Positions 1-12,503 are shown, counted from the first letter of the stretch. The stretch: 64,000 nucleotides of DNA from Suillus spraguei (GCA_016800925.1 JABCPU010000154.1:85711-149710); one strand, 5' to 3'. Translations and numbers: made by a program. Notes: generated from the letters alone by a model not told the origin.

Positions 1-540
1 AAGCCAAGTTTAAAGTTCATTGCTATTAATTTGTGTGCCAATCTGTTCCACATTTCATACGCTGTACTTCTCTATCACTAACAACTTTCGCTTCCATAAA
101 GAGTAGCAAGTCGGTTGAAACACGTGTTACACAGGGTCATCCACGCCAGTGACATATCAACGTCAACATACACAGCTGCACAGCTTAATGGGGTGTTGGC
201 AGGCTTGTGGAAGGCTGAGCGAAATTTATTCATCTTGAACAACACGTTTTAACAAATTAAGCAAGTGTTCTTAGCTTTCTGATTAGCTCTTTTCAGGTGC
301 CCCCCTGGACTCTCGGGAGCAGAATTGGTCAAAACTCAGCCAAAAGTAGTTTTGCCCCCGTAACCCCTACACCGTCCAGGCAGAACTACCGTTTTCTGCC
401 AGTTCCAACCAAACCACTAGAACTGGCAAACCTCTAGGCGCATAGCTATAACTACCTCAACTTCAACCTCATATAGAATAACCTGTGCACGTATTATTTC
501 TTGTTTTACCCAATCCATGTTGCTAAAAATTAAATGCATG
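1..540. other. Left-edge non-coding stretch
   Basis: I see no convincing coding region or RNA gene here. The sequence is moderately AT-rich and the short open frames do not resemble proteins. Confidence 0.5.
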
Positions 541-819
541 TAGCATCAGGAAATTCACACATTCCTTGACATGCCCTTATGCAGACTTATTTACACTTAA
601 CTGCCTTGGTGAAATTGAATCTACTTGTCCAAAATTTCAATGTGAGTGAATTCAGAAAAAAAATGTTGAGATATATTAATATACATGTTTTATTATATTT
701 CGCACTCAAAAAATATAAGATATGCCAGGTGAATGATGTGAGAGAGAGCAAACAAGTTTTGAGATAAGTGAGTTAAGCTGATGAAGCACGTCAAGGAATG
801 TGTGAATTTCCTGATGCTA
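541..819. mobile_element. MITE-like element with 30-bp perfect terminal inverted repeats
   Basis: Bases 541-570 and 790-819 are exact reverse complements of each other (30 of 30), beginning TAGCATCAGG and ending CCTGATGCTA. The interior is about 220 bases, AT-rich, and has no credible ORF. Both outer ends read TA, so the structure fits a non-autonomous Tc1/mariner-type element of about 275 bp (543-817) inserted at a TA dinucleotide. Because TA is its own complement, I cannot tell a TA target duplication from the last two bases of the inverted repeat. The transposase that would move it is not in this window. Confidence 0.75.
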
Positions 820-1590
820 TCAAAAGGATTTCTATGAAGGTCATCTGCATCGCGAGGTTCGGTCGAGAGGAAAATCCGTCTGTTTGGCCGCCAGCGAATG
901 GAGTGAGCCTGTCTTTTTCATACAAATAGCCACTCTGGAAGAGCAGATGCACTCTTGATCCAATGGTTCAGTGGGGGAATTCGAGCACCTAATGAGTTAT
1001 CAGTGTCACGTGATTTGGGCTATTGAAGGCGCTCGAAATTGCCATTGATTAGTGACGCAAGGTTCCAGCATACACCATCTTACTTCAGGGATCTATTTTC
1101 ATGTTCTCTTGGATTCAAACCGTGTTATCAGAGATCTAAATTCCATCTCCACAGATCTCGGATACGCTGGAGTTCTGCTACCACCCTGAGTTCTGCTGTA
1201 GGGATAACCGGTGTTGCCAACAACACTAGAACTTTTGGCCTATTGATCTTGGCCTGATTCGTTATAGTATTCTCGCATACCTCCCGGCGTGTTTCCACAT
1301 AAACGCCTAAAGGAATCTCCTCGACTGCATGTTGTAACTGCTTTGCCTGATTCGTTTTAGCCTTCCGGCGGGTCTCCGTCCAAAGCTCCGCGACTAGTAT
1401 GTTGTAACTTCTGAGTCAGTGGCAGTTTGAAGCTGCAGCAGTGCGGCCCGTGTGCGGTTACGATTGAGTTCGACTGATACAACCTGTTAGTGCTAAGTGG
1501 GCGACTCAGAGGTTCGCAGTTCGGGCACCAAGTATTTTATGTGAACCGTAGGAAACTTGTTCGAACTTCTGCCCTGCCCTACGCACAGCC
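820..1590. other. Intergenic stretch
   Basis: No protein-like frame or RNA gene is recognised. Two similar phrases occur near 1250-1400 (cctgattcgtt followed by ccggcg and tccaca/tccgtc), which suggests a diverged short duplication. Confidence 0.35.
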
Positions 1591-1911
1591 TTGTGGTTGC
1601 ACGATTTTAGCTGGAGGTTCATTTGTGCGTGCACTCACGTTTACGCGCCTGGACACCCTCGCGATGGGCGCGCTGACTGCACTCCGGCGGTACCGGGGTT
1701 TTCAGTCAATCACTTGGCATTCCTGCCCAGCGACGCCACGCTGACTGCCGTCTTCGATGCCACCGAGAGTCTCGGTGGCTTGTCAGTGACCTCCATGACG
1801 CTCGGCAATATGTCACCTAATGTCGGCAACAAAGACATCATCTTGGCTTTGGACGTTCCCACCATATATACCAGTAATTTGGACACCTCAACACTGTACA
1901 TCAGGATCTAG
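1591..1911 (+). other. Unrecognised open frame, possible relic
   Basis: An open frame of about 106 codons whose second half has a protein-like composition (around 1725-1911, containing SVTSMTLGNMSPN and ILALDVPTIYTSN). I recognise no family. The frame lacks a clear promoter, introns or neighbours that would give a role. It may be the decayed end of a gene or chance. Confidence 0.15.
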
Positions 1912-2424
1912 ATACAATTAGTCTGTGGTTTAGGAAACATCTCTAGATGGCGATGAGGTGTGAGACGAACACTCCAACTTTTAAGGTACGAATCAAAATC
2001 CTGGATTTTGAATGCTGTGGAAAGTCACCCATTATACAACGTGGTGTCTGTATACTTCTCTTCGAGCAACCTAAGAGTTCCGAGAGTTCTGCTGACATTT
2101 AATAAGGTTTGATGGGGGAAGTGACAAGAACCGCTTCCTGAATATAATGAGTAGAAAGACGCTCGTACTGCCTCGAGGAGGCACTCCCTGGAATTCGTTT
2201 ATATTATTACTAGTGGCAAAAATGCCACTACCACTCACTTAAATGTTTAAATGCCCTGCGATTGGAAGGCATGTGTATCAGATCATTCGAATCGCCCATA
2301 TTTCCGATTATACACTCATAACACTTTGGTACGTTGAGCACCTGTCTTCAGAGAATAAGTGAACCATTGCTGACGTGCAGTACAACAGCTCCTTGCAATA
2401 AACCACCTGACAACCTACTATCAC

Positions 2425-2868
2425 ATGCCTCTCGATAGCGTTCCCGTCATCGTGGATCCAGACACCTTGTTTCGAATGGAACAAAGTGCTCAACCACTTG
2501 TCGTGTATGAATGTGAATTGCAGGGGGCACCCTGCGGAATGTGTCTGGAGGGAACGACAAGTGCAGTGTCTGCCCACCTACGTGCTAGACACGGTATCAC
2601 TGGTCCCGACAGCGCTATCACAACTTGTACCTGGACCGGCTGCTACAAGACACTCAAAAAAGGAAGCATGGCAAGGCACACCCTCACTCACCTCGGTGTC
2701 AAAGTGCGCTGCTCGATGTGCGGGGTTGTGAAATGCCGTCATGACCTCCTTCGTGCGCACATCAATTCCTCGTCGGCATGTCATTTCGCAATAGTCGACG
2801 AAGTTCCAGGACCCGAAGGATATGTCATTGCGCCCATGAGTTTGGCCACCCACACGCATCAGGTCTGA
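2425..2868 (+). CDS. Small zinc-finger-like protein, single exon
   Basis: A 147-residue uninterrupted ORF. The middle and end hold cysteine/histidine pairs spaced as in C2H2 fingers. One runs CTWTGC near residue 69 followed by RHTLTH. A second is CSMCGVVKC near residue 97 followed by a histidine-containing helix RAHINSSSACH. An earlier pair is CGMC with HLRARHG. Small single-exon proteins with degenerate C2H2 fingers are common multicopy genes in Agaricomycetes and their function is mostly unknown. I infer nucleic-acid binding only from the finger pattern. The ATG at 2425 is used because it opens the longest frame covering all fingers; a second in-frame Met lies 18 codons in. Confidence 0.55.
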   Translation: MPLDSVPVIVDPDTLFRMEQSAQPLVVYECELQGAPCGMCLEGTTSAVSAHLRARHGITGPDSAITTCTWTGCYKTLKKGSMARHTLTHLGVKVRCSMCGVVKCRHDLLRAHINSSSACHFAIVDEVPGPEGYVIAPMSLATHTHQV

Positions 2869-3169
2869 GATCTGAGATCCTCATGTCCGGTATGTAATTT
2901 GATCTCTTCTATGACCAGTACTGTTCACACTGGTTAGATGTTTTTTCTTGGGGGAGAGTGATGTTCACTAGGAAGTCCGCTCGGAAGAAAACGGACTTTT
3001 ACGATGTGGGAAATGTGGTGATTTTGTACGCTTCATTGTGATATTCCCAAACGGAGGACCGATTAGTTGTACTACGTTGGAGTGAAATATTTGTACTTAC
3101 AAAGAGACATCCAGAATGGCTTATAGGTACCGGTGTCAGCGTCAATGGATTATTTTATAATGTGCCATG

Positions 3170-3270
3170 GCATCTGCAAAACACCCAACTTCTCGCTTAA
3201 CTTACGCGCATTACGGACACTTACGAACACTTACAACTTCAGTAGTACACTCATCCTGGAGTGTATGATG
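3170..3270. repeat. Direct repeat copy 1 (about 100 bp)
   Basis: This stretch matches 4124-4225 in the same orientation. The shared blocks are GCATCTGCAAAA at the start, GCGCATTACGGACACTTACG in the middle and CTTACAACTTCA after it. The two copies bracket the broken exon at 3.75-3.95 kb. Confidence 0.7.
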
Positions 3271-3726
3271 CTCTCGTTTTTTCAAAGAATGATTTAGTCG
3301 AACGAATTAGATTTATTGGTACTGCTAGCATGTCTGATGCTTTGTAGATATGTTAGAAATATTCATGATGCATATTAAAGCCCGAACTTAAGCGACACTA
3401 AGCGGTCGCCTAAAATCAAACACCGCTCGTCGAGCACTCATCGAGCACATCCAACTTGTAGATAGTGACTGGGTTATTTCTCGCCTGCCGCCGATCAATC
3501 GATCAACAATGTAATGAATTTTGGAAACCCATTTGAGTGAAGTGGGAGCTTCCCGCGAAGGTTTGCGCAAGATTGAAAGTCCGATCCGGTGGTACGTACC
3601 AGTAGGTTTGTGGTCCTCCGTTACACGGAGTCCAATTTGCGGTACTACTACTACTTGTAAGTATAAGGTCGAAAACAAGGTCAAAAAATATGTATTCACG
3701 CGATATGCCGGGACCGTATAATTGTC

Positions 3727-3954
3727 ATGATCAACCCTAGATCTCAGAAGAACCGCCATGGTTGCCTCCAAGGCAACCAAAAGCTGTCCAGTATCGCTTC
3801 ATCATGGCCTGTTGATCCATTTCGTCCAAATATCCAACTCAAGAACTTCTTGATATCACTCTCTGCCCATCCCAAGCTAACATCCGAGGCTGTCCAAGCA
3901 GCACAGCTCCTACGGGACAATGCCATACAGAGGAAGGTGAGTGCAACCACATGA
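3727..3954 (+). pseudogene. Isolated exon of a conserved-looking fungal protein
   Basis: About 45 residues in this frame look strongly coding (SSWPVDPFRPNIQLKNFL, then SAHPKLTSEAVQAAQLLRDN) and end at a good GT donor (AAG|GTGAGT near 3937). I have the impression of a small conserved fungal protein with a SWPVDPFRPN-like start, but I cannot name it. An ATG in another frame sits just upstream (3757), where a start codon would be expected, suggesting a frameshift in the first codons. I find no matching second exon downstream: the sequence turns into a copy of a direct repeat at 4124. I read this as a truncated, probably dead copy. Confidence 0.45.
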
Positions 3955-4123
3955 AACCGAATCCCTGATCGATCTTTGAAAGTGTTCCCTTCGATAATTA
4001 CGAAAGAGTTTCCTTCTTTTCCTTTCGGTCCGGTCCGAATCTCGACGTGTGAAAATTGTCTAGATCTGAAGCTTCCTAGGCTACCCCGCTAGCCTTCACG
4101 AACTGCCCTGGATCATAGTTACC

Positions 4124-4225
4124 GCATCTGCAAAATCACTGAAATTAACGCTTAGCTTAAGCGCATTACGGACACTTACGAACGCTTACAACTTCACTGG
4201 TAGCGCACTCTGAAGATAATATGGG
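4124..4225. repeat. Direct repeat copy 2 (about 100 bp)
   Basis: Partner of 3170-3270 with the same core GCGCATTACGGACACTTACG. The distance between copies is about 954 bases. Confidence 0.7.
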
Positions 4226-5851
4226 CTTGATTTTATCTCTGAAATAATATAGACGACATGGTGCAGTTGAGCCTCAACGAAACAAAAAATGCAACTAGCG
4301 CAAGTGTGAGCGCAATGCATTGATACACCTGCAGTGGTCATGAACTGTGATTGCACTAACTTGACCAAGAATAGACGTTACGAACGCTTGACCTGAGCTA
4401 TGCCAACTTTAAAGCACTTCGCCCAATCGGCTTTTCAGATACCGGCCCGGTCGGTCATCGGAGGTCATTGGAGTCGGCTTACGGTTTTCTTCCGAGACAG
4501 TGCCCACGTGAACCTGATGCAAGAGTAATCAGGAAGTTTTGCTGATTTTTGTACAATATCCCATTTCCCACTCGCATTCAGCCGGCGCCTCTGGTTCTCG
4601 CTCTCGTGGTGTGCTGGTGGCAAGCACTGCAGAGATGAAAGAAGTGGGAGGGCATAGGCCTGGTGTTAATCTTGATTTTTGCGCGGAGAACGACGTCGGA
4701 GTCCCGGTCATGGTCTTTGACATTGTAGCCGTGGGAACTACAGACAAGTGCCGGCACAACTGGCACTTGGCGCATCGGCAAAACTTGGCACAACTCCCAG
4801 ATAGCTGTGTCAATGCCACCATTGTTCCGAGTGTGCAGCCTTTCTGCAATAAGACATTGCGAGCTTCATTGCAAACAAGTGGTGGAGCCTATCTGGGCAC
4901 TCTTTGGGGTTTGTGACATGTAAGAGACAGAGGTTATCTCAGCCTTCGATGCGTGGACCACTGCCACTGGTTGGAATACAATAGTTGCACTTCCAGAATT
5001 TTCAGTGTTATCAGTTAGGATTTTGGGCGGCCACCTGGATATTTTTCGGTAGACATTTTGAGACAAGTCCCAAGTGCAGCCTGGGCATGGTGCAACTTGA
5101 ACAAATGGTAAAAAATATAGTAATATTAATATTGTTACTATGATCTAATAAGTGGATTGATGGCGAATCCGTGAAGGAACTTGTCCAAAGTGCCCCTGGA
5201 CCTCAGGCTGGTACTATGTACTACTAGTTGTGCCAAATTTTGCCACGGACCCCTGAGATATCGCCGGCAATTGCCGAAGTAACGCGGCGCAATGACGCAG
5301 TAGTTACGGGATTCCATATATGGATACAAAAGGCTAGTTTGAACATGGAGTGAGTGAAAAGAGACAGATGACAATTGAAAGCGCTGAGAATTTAGGAGAC
5401 TGACTGAGGGATGAAACTTTATTGATCGAGCTAGAAGTTTGAGATAATAGACGCAGACGCAGTAGATGGGGATACAGTGAAAAAAGAGGGTGTTATGAGA
5501 ATCTGCATGTCGCCCGAGACTCATCAGGATAGGGAATAATGAAGATATATATCTGAGGCCCTACCTTTCATCGACGCGGTTGGAAAAATACAAGGGACTA
5601 AAAATGCGACTGTAGGGTGCGAAGGGCGGTGAACATGGTTGCGACTTCTGATCAAGACGTGAAGTTAAGGTGGTCGCCGGAAGTGTGGGAAATGGTCTCC
5701 TCGGTAATGTCCAATAATCGACACTGTAGTCACGCCCAATCCACCGCAAATAGCTCATTGGAACTGTAGCATCCAACGCAGATACCTAAATAATGGACAT
5801 CATAAATATGAATATACATCTTGTAACTTAAAACTATGAGTCTAGCGAATA
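4226..5851. other. Intergenic region without recognisable genes
   Basis: Open frames on both strands are short and look like chance. A small imperfect palindrome lies at 5117-5141. I see no RNA gene. Confidence 0.4.
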
Positions 5852-8800
5852 TTACCCAGCTATTCTGGAAACGACCGTCCCTCCGTGTTCCAGCCCACCT
5901 CCAGGGACGAAAACTTGATGCGTATTCTCGAACGGAACGACTTTCCCTGGCGTCTCCCCGTCACCACCGTTGAAAACGGCTTTCATTTTCCCTTTGCCCT
6001 TTTTGATATGTCCGGAAAGTCAGCAAGACCGACAGCAGGCCGCACGCCTTCTCCTGCCGCCATCGCCAGCGCTGCACTCAACGAGTCCCGCACGTCCGCG
6101 CCTTCCCAATCTACGTCCGACATGATGTTTACCCAAGCGTAGTTCACCGGCCGAGGCTTCATCTTTCTGTCCTTCTTGCCCTTGGAGAGCCAGACGGTTG
6201 CCTGAGAGAACTCGGCGTCATCGTGGACTTTGAGAGTGCCTTTGGAGTTTCCGATACGGAGCGCTCGTACGCCCGCACGGAAATGATCGCTTGCGGTAGA
6301 CACTACACGGTCCGGTGCGTCGCCTACCAGCGTGATAAATTGGCCTTCAATGTTGGCTCGCGCGGTATCATGAACTGGAAGGCTGAGTAATGCCTGTCCG
6401 GCCTCCCAAATTTCACGACCTCCAATTGTATCAATGATCGCATCAAAACAAACGCGTGTGCGCGCCAAGTAGGTGAAAAGTGCCGTCGCTGAGGTTTTTT
6501 CAGTCTGATATGGAGTGAGAGGAAGTCCAGTGTAAGAATATGGAGCAGGTAGTGCACAATGAAGGTGCTGAGACGTAGAGGGAAAATGTCCATGTGTGGA
6601 GGAGGGTAAATATGGCGACGACAATGTCGACGGCGTGGACGAGCGTGAAAATGGTGAGGGAGATATGTTCTGCGAATGGGTGGAAGAGGAAGAAGAAGAC
6701 TGTGGTTGGTGCAGAGATGGCGATGAAGAAGAAGAATCGTCCCGCGGAGTTGACGCGGATGTGGAACTTGACTCGATAGGAACAAACAAAACTTCGTCTG
6801 CGCCCCATTCACGAAGCCGTTTTTCAATTCGTTCCAGTATAATTCGCCGTTGTTCCAACGTACACTTCTTCTCTTCGTCTTCGAACTCGTGAGGAAGACC
6901 TGGAAGGTCGAAGGGCACAGGTACATGAACCCAGACAGACCACCCAGCACGGACAAGCATCTGGAGGGCTAGCGCACCGGGTCCATCGTGTCCACGTAAA
7001 ATTAGTATGCGAGGACGTGTTGTATCATGGCGCTTTTCTGCTGAACCGCGCTTAATAGAACGCACAATGACAACATCATCTTCATCAGTGTCACTGGTAA
7101 CTTGACTACGCCGGTTTCCGCGCGGCTGCCGTGCAGTTACATTAGACTTCACTAATGCGCGTGTGATGTGCGTTAATGTGCGCACAGCGCGATAGGCAGA
7201 AACACCTGAAAGCGGGAGTAGGGCGAGCTCGTCCACCGTGAGGCCCTTGGATCCATCTACAGAAGGAAATACGAGCGAATTACGCTGCCCCCCTTCGCTA
7301 TCCTCAGCAGCCTCACTCGACGAAGCGGGAACCAGAGATGGTTGATCAGGCATGTAAGGATGTGGCACACGCTGAATACGATGGCGATCAGCGACAATGA
7401 ATTCAGCCAAAGCACCACACTGGAAATGAGTCAGCATACTTGTATCAAATCACGTATTAATGTAACACAAACTCTCTGCACACTGTTAAGACCGATGACC
7501 CACTCTCCCTTCTTAACAGCGTGTTCATCAACATCCCATCCCACTTCGAGGATACGCCCAACGAAAGATCGGCCTGGAATATAACCTAGTGGAACAGGCC
7601 GTTTCCCATCACTTTTCTCCTCGGCTCTGTGAGGAGTCCCTGGCGATGGCTGCTTCGATGGCGGCGGATGTACACCCACCAGACGAGCATCCACATCGTC
7701 CAGCCCCACGGCCCATACCTGCACTAGCACTGAACTTCCGCTAACGTAAACCGGAGGTTTTCGATAGACTGTGAAGCCGAGTGGACTCTCTGCAGGTACT
7801 GGCCCCTTTCCCTGCTTGGTATTACCCTTTGAAAACCAACCAAAGCCAAACGACGACCCACGAGATTTCAATTCCTTGCGTTCGACATCACCAGACGCGA
7901 TTCCACGAACGATCTCCACGCTGGCCATTGCCGTCTGCGCGAGTCCAGCTCGTGTAAGATCAATCTCATCTCCAAACCCGAGTCCCGCGCCCAAACTTTC
8001 TGCGGCTGTTACCCTTCTACCTGTTTTCCAGGGGCGCCAAGAACCAATACCAGAGTTCGATCCAGAGGTAGCTGGAGAAACGGCTGCACGAGGGAGAACG
8101 AGGCTGGTAAATCCACGCGTACCACTTGACGGAAGCGCGTCTGCCTCACGTGAGGATGATGCGTGCGCGGCAAGGGCGTCCAGGGCATTTAATGGCGCCG
8201 AAGTATAAGGAGATTTTGAGGTCGAGGAAGTCGCATGAGAGGAGCTGCTCGTTGGGCGAGACGCGACACTGCTAGGTAACGCACCAGACACGCCAGTTTG
8301 TGAGGTTACACCAGTTGTACGAGAGTGTAAGCGTGTTGATGACGACCGTGATAGTGTGCCACCGCGAGACAACGAAGGAGAAGACGAACTACGACGTCTG
8401 GTTAACCTTGGTACTGGCTGCGGTGAAGTCACAGATGGTTCCTGTCGTACCGGTTTTGGTTGTTGAAGGGTATGTGTTGGGGCATATGTCAAAGACTGCG
8501 AGCGCCTTCGAGACATACCTCTGTCCACTCCAGGAGGGTTACCAGACAGGTCGGCATCCTCCTCTACTTCAAGCAGAACCGACATGCCAACCATGGCACG
8601 CATCGCTTTTGGTTTCATGTGCCCATGACCTTTTGGCTTACGTGCATGAGGAAATAGAGGTTCAACTTTGGAAAGGTCGTGCGGCTGAGAAGGCAGATGT
8701 GACGCATGTGAAGGAATAGTGCTTGTTAAAGATGAGGCCGAACGTGATGCTGCATTTGAAATGCTGCTCAGCGAAGTATTGCGTCTGGCAGCCTTGCCTC

Positions 8801-9608
8801 TAGTCCCATTATGTTGCGGAGACTCAAGCCACCGAACATCTTTGGCCCAATCACAGTCCGTATAAGTTAGCTTACGGTGGTTTGGAATACGCCTATGACG
8901 CCCCAGTTCGTTCTTGACGGCCATCATGGTTACTGTAGTATTCAGAGACAATTCGGTCAAGGAAGCTGTTGAAGCAGAGATATCCTGGGGAACATCAGAC
9001 CCCAAAGATGCAACAGAAGATGCAGCAGAGTGAGGGGGTGTCGAATATGGAGATTGAGCTGGAGTCTGCAAGCGAGAGGTTGGAGGGGAAAGGCCAACGG
9101 GGGAGGAAGAAGTAGGTGTACTGGGAGGGGTGTAGAATTTCTCTTCAGAGTTGTGCTGAGAAGGATCTATAGATTGATCTACAGAAGCGTCGAACTCCCA
9201 AATTGCTTCTTGTCGTGGTACCTGTGCGGCCTTCTCGCTACGGATATCCGTAGCGATGGAGACACTGGGAGTGTGTCCTCCAGAGTCCAGCGCTGTTGAA
9301 GCGGTAAGGACAACCTGGTCGTTCTTCAGCAAAGACAGATGTCAATATACGTGCATTTTATAATGTATTTATGTATGACGCACCTGTATAGGTGCACATG
9401 GTTCGTCTGGGAGATAACGTCGGTCCTTGTTATCGGTGTGGTCAGGCAGATCCTCACGATTGAGTTCAGAGGCTATACGAAGCAACTCGCCCTTGGTTGA
9501 GTGAAGGTCCCTTGTGTTCGGCTGCTCTTGGGCTTTTCGGCTCGTGCCTGTAGCATATTTCTGGGACGGTCTTCGGAGTACCTTCTGGAGAAAAGTCGGA
9601 CGAGCCAT
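5852..9608 (-). CDS. MDR/GroES-type oxidoreductase with long disordered N-terminus
   Basis: Four exons join in frame: 9608-9384, 9323-7473, 7419-6046 and 5998-5852, giving about 1198 residues. The first ~570 residues are Ser/Pro/Thr-rich low complexity without a domain I recognise. A GroES-like half follows (EDGE-type features: VLVQVWAVGLDDVDARLVG, then YIPGRSFVGRILEVG), continues across the intron as GALAEFIVADRH, and leads to a Rossmann segment with LRGHDGPGALALQMLVRAGW and FDAIIDTIGG. This is the zinc-independent quinone-oxidoreductase branch of the MDR superfamily; no zinc-ligand pattern is evident. A Ser-rich insert of about 90 residues splits the Rossmann part. The last 47-base intron has GTGCGG, a CTGAC branch site and AAAAAG; without it the frame ends early at 5983. 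The start at 9608 is the second Met of the exon; 9662 is an alternative. Substrate unknown. Confidence 0.75.
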
Positions 9609-9822
9609 AATGGGCCAAATGCTGACCGTCATTAACTGCAGGCTATATAACTTTGATGTCACGGTAAACTGCCAACACCACTGAAAGCACTGAAATCTCC
9701 CAACATTCAGGCAGCGAGGCTACTAGGCGTTTGGAACGTGTAAAAAAGTATCAAAACCCACGCTCCTCAACACATGTCATGTACGTTATGTCCCCTATAA
9801 AGTCACGGCATGGCTGATGACC

Positions 9823-12029
9823 TCAGCTATGACCGTTTTTGCGGGACCTTCGCTGACGTTTCCCTTTAGCTGCAACAACAGCAAAGGACACCGTTCGCTT
9901 TCGCTTTGGAGGGGGTAACAGTTCAGGTACATCCTCCTCTTCATCATCTACATCCTCTTCCTCACCACTCTCGGGATCGCTGCTCTGATCGGCCTCATCT
10001 TCATCACCGTCCTCATCTCCGCTTGCCTCTTCATCTCCGGTATCTTCATCATTGACTTCATTTTCGCTGACTTCATTATCGCCAACCCATGCATCGTCCA
10101 ATAACACCTCCCTCTTCTCTGCTTCGCCAGGTTGCAACTGCACAAGTATCACGTCTTCCGCTTTCCGTAGCTCTTTCCGGCTCTTCAGCATTGCCAAGAT
10201 CTCCTCGTTATTTGCTGAAGCGGGGGTAGTCGATGACCTTGGTGGCATGGTATACCTAGCGAGCTTTCCGATGCTCCAATCCCTGAGGACAATCCGCGCC
10301 GCACCTGCATGATCTAGGACACCACGCTTCATGCCACAGACATCAGCGTGCGCTTAGACCATATCCTCGGAAGCCGCACCTTTTTTATAAGCCCGCTCGC
10401 ACGTGCCATTCCAGCAAGGAATGAGGTTGGATCGCCCTTCGAAAAGGCAGGCAAGCTGTATCCCAGCATCAAATCCTGGGTATCTGCTCGAGACACTATG
10501 TGCGCAACTTTCATGGACGTCAGATTTAGAGTAAAGGAGCAGCCCGGCGACACTTGCCAGCAAACAATGGGTCTTTAAGTCGATCGATTCGCCCTCGACT
10601 TCGAAGCAAGATGTCTCGAGCTCTGCTCATTTCCTTCTCCTGCTCTTCTACACCCTCCACACGGACATATTCCAATCCTGGGGTATCAATCAGCCGCACC
10701 CTCGTTCCGTTTTTGTCAGGAAACTCCAAGACCAGCTCGCTTGCCGATGTGGTTGTATAAGGGCCTTTTGCAGATATCGCAGAATTGAGATTGTAAATTG
10801 GTAGCAGATTTGCACGTGCAAGAGAATTGATGACCGCAGATTTACCAGCCTGGGAATTTGATCAACAACGGTTTGACAGACTCAATCGAGGAAACTCACA
10901 TTGGTAACTCCCGTTAGGGCCACAACCAACTCTTCACCAGATTTTTTGGCTTTGAGCTTGCTGAGCTCCTGCCAAACTGCGTCTGAGCCAAGCGCATCAT
11001 CAAATTTGACAGGAGTCTTCTTCGAGGCCGGGGGCGGATTGGATTTGGATGGCAAGAAAGCCTGCGCCACACGAAAAGGCAGGGTGGTATACGTTAATCG
11101 CAAGTAGGAGAGCCATAATACCAGAGATTCTCGTGGTACGGAATCTAAATGAATCGATTCAGTGCCATTCACAGACAGGACGAACAGCCTACCAATCTTG
11201 TTCACGAGGAGTATGATATCTTTGCCTGTCGCTTCTTTAAACAAAGCTTCACTAAGACCTGCCATAGGGTCCCGTGCATCCACTACATGGAGCAGAATGT
11301 CTGCTTTTTGCAATACGTCGCGGAGAGAGTGAGGTCCTTCGGTAATCGGTATGACAGGTTCTGAATTCGAAAGTTCTACAGACTTCTTTTTGGGTGGCAC
11401 CAGAAGTGCGGGACGAATGGACATGATGCCATCAAAGCCTTGTCCGTCATTTTGATTTTCGTCGACATCAACATCCATGATGTTGTTTTGAGAATCCTCG
11501 ACGACTTTGACGTCGAGTCCAGTAAAAGCAGCGCGCTTTTCATTTTTGCGTCGCTGCTTTTCCTCTGCGGCCTACAGAAAAATCAAGTCAGGAGGGGGAA
11601 ATTTATACGGATTAGTGCTTTTACTTGACGTCGTGCCTCTGCAACTTCCGCGAGTATCTGATCCTTGTAGGGAAAGTTGTTTGGAATCCCAGGATCTTTT
11701 TTGGACTTTTTTTGGGCTACACAAAGACTATGAGCACAAGGAGATAAACAACCGAGCAGAAAAAAATATGGATGCGAAGATGACTGTTTTAAAGCATTGA
11801 ACGAAGCGGTTTGCCTTGTAACAATGCATGGTACTCACTTTTTCCAGTGGCCTGTGCTTTTCGCACCTCTTTCTTAGCTTTCTTCCTGCCCTGTGAGACC
11901 TTATGCTTTAACTTTTGGCGCTGGTGGGTCGTCCCTCGCTTGGACGTTTCTATTCCGCGGTGTCGATATCACGAATGAGTATATGATCATGGAGTTAATC
12001 AACTACATACTTTTACGAATCTGGGGCAT
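9823..12029 (-). CDS. NUG1: Nucleolar GTPase NUG1/GNL3 (nucleostemin family)
   Basis: Eight exons join with consistent phases: 12029-12011, 11949-11839, 11716-11625, 11571-11193, 11144-10900, 10849-10558, 10507-10380 and 10326-9823, encoding 589 residues. The N-terminus is strongly basic (MPQIRKKTSKRG), the GN3L/Grn1 type. It is followed by the conserved KKDPGIPNNFPYKDQIL. The GTPase is circularly permuted as in the YlqF/YawG family: G4 NKID (codons split by intron 4), then G1 GVTNAGKS (split by intron 5), then DTPG (G3). The C-terminus has the RVVLRDW-like block (RIVLRDWSIGKLARYTMPP) and a long acidic tail ending in a basic stretch. Family members act in the nucleolus and nucleoplasm in 60S subunit maturation and export. 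Intron 6 (10557-10508) is GC-AG with donor GCAAGT and branch CTGAC. Confidence 0.93.
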
Positions 12030-12503
12030 AATAGAGTATCTTGCAAGCGCAGGTTGAAGTCAATCGATACAGCAAATATAATCCCGAGTGTTGGTGTGCT
12101 CAAGTATCCTATGGATGTTAAATCCAAGTGGAAGAGGATATCTGAGTTAGGCCTCCGCTACCGTGAGAAATAGTGATTTTAGCTCCAAACCTATTCCACG
12201 AATTCAAACTCGACGTACATAAACAGGGCCTAAGTGAATGAACCTGGTTCTGTCCTAACTCTGATTTTCTCTCCTCTGCGTTAACCCAATGGTATCCAAC
12301 ATCTTCGCAACCCGACCCTCGAGTTTACATGGGTAGTTCTTTTTTTTTTTTGCCGTCTAGTCCCTTCGACCAGAACCGTCATACAATACCGTAATAGTTT
12401 ATCCACCTGTCTCAGCTACCTCTCTATAGCTAACCGGTCATTCATGCCTTAGTGGCCGTGAGCACAAGTTATTGTCCCAACTTCTTCGACGGGCTCTTTG
12501 ACC
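12030..12503. other. Intergenic, upstream of NUG1
   Basis: Contains a run of 13 T at about 12340 and no credible gene. It probably includes the NUG1 promoter. Confidence 0.4.

Noticed and set aside
5117..5141. Imperfect AT palindrome ATAGTAATATTAATATTGTTACTAT
   Set aside because: Only seven outer base pairs match and the region is AT-rich; no terminator or origin context.
5138..5524. 128-codon minus-strand ORF
   Set aside because: Composition (Cys, His, Tyr, Ser scattered) and lack of any motif look like chance.
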